Assembly (NCBI GenBank): GCA_900550005.1
Contig: URQL01000134.1
Coordinates: 1-5,189 of the forward strand
Direction: 5' to 3'
DNA length: 5,189 bases
Origin: an uncultured Erysipelotrichaceae bacterium
GTDB taxonomy: Bacteria; Bacillota_I; Bacilli_A; Erysipelotrichales; Coprobacillaceae
The notes under the pieces are model-generated. The model saw only the letters and a list, made by a program, of their open reading frames with translations, had not been told where the DNA came from and ran no database searches. The position numbers and the translations under genes are program-made. Shown here piece by piece: positions 5,030 through 5,189 of this stretch (the first letter of the stretch is position 1; each line of letters opens with the position of its first letter).

Positions 5030-5189
5030 ATAAGATAAGGAAATTTATTAGTAAAGAGATAGTAGCGAGTGATTTTGTATCAATAAATAGAAATAGCGTT
5101 ATAGATAATATCTAAAAATATAATAAATCAAGATAAAAATCCTAAGGAAAGAGAAAAAGAGACAAAAAATAATAAAAAAAGTAAAAAAA
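5030..5189. other. A-rich noncoding tail with a TATAAT box
   Basis: No ATG-started frame of any length is present. A TATAAT box is at 5119-5124 (no good -35), next to the near-palindrome tagata-a-tatcta (5102-5114), so it may be the promoter region of a gene beyond the edge. The last 60 bases are almost all purine on the plus strand. A frame open from 5105 to the edge would read as Lys/Glu/Asn-rich but has no start codon. Nothing firm can be called. Confidence 0.4.

Noticed and set aside
5099..5189. Open 30-codon frame on the minus strand at the window end
   Set aside because: It has Phe/Ile-rich composition expected from any T-rich strand, no start in view, and no bidirectional terminator towards the sortase gene.

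Overview
The window is AT-rich, with standard stop codons, strong purine-rich ribosome binding sites and short intergenic gaps. A class B sortase, a PTS-type 6-phospho-beta-glucosidase fragment and an XRE-TPR regulator point to a Gram-positive Bacillota. Protein style (ychF, sortase, XRE-TPR protein) would suit a gut-associated lineage such as Erysipelotrichia, but that placement is inference only. No RNA gene, CRISPR array, insertion sequence or integrase is visible.

Layout. (1) 1-290, plus: the 3' end of a family 1 glycoside hydrolase, probably a 6-phospho-beta-glucosidase. (2) 291-524: a 234-base noncoding region with a good candidate promoter and several small dyads, leading into (3) 525-1943, plus: a two-gene unit of a 56-residue exported Cys/His-containing peptide followed 15 bases later by a 410-residue HTH-TPR regulator of RNPP type. 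(4) 1944-2003: a long hairpin terminator shared with the convergent (5) 1995-2498, minus: a small FMN nitroreductase. (6) 2499-2613: divergent promoters. (7) 2614-3102, plus: a GNAT acetyltransferase. (8) 3165-4265, plus: the conserved ATPase/GTPase YchF, whose stop overlaps by one base the start of (9) 4265-5005, plus: a class B sortase closed by a strong intrinsic terminator. (10) 5031-5189: noncoding, very A-rich tail with a TATAAT-like box.

The GH1, nitroreductase, GNAT, ychF and sortase genes are ordinary families. The most interesting locus is the small peptide plus regulator pair. Its architecture, a short secreted precursor co-transcribed with a cytoplasmic HTH-TPR protein, resembles peptide quorum-sensing cassettes (PlcR/PapR, NprR/NprX, Rgg/SHP). 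However, the peptide gene lies upstream of the receptor gene, and the peptide carries a CxHxHDxxCGY module that recalls repeat units in large Bacillota surface proteins and is not typical of signalling peptides. The second point of note is the translational coupling of the sortase to ychF with no Shine-Dalgarno sequence of its own.
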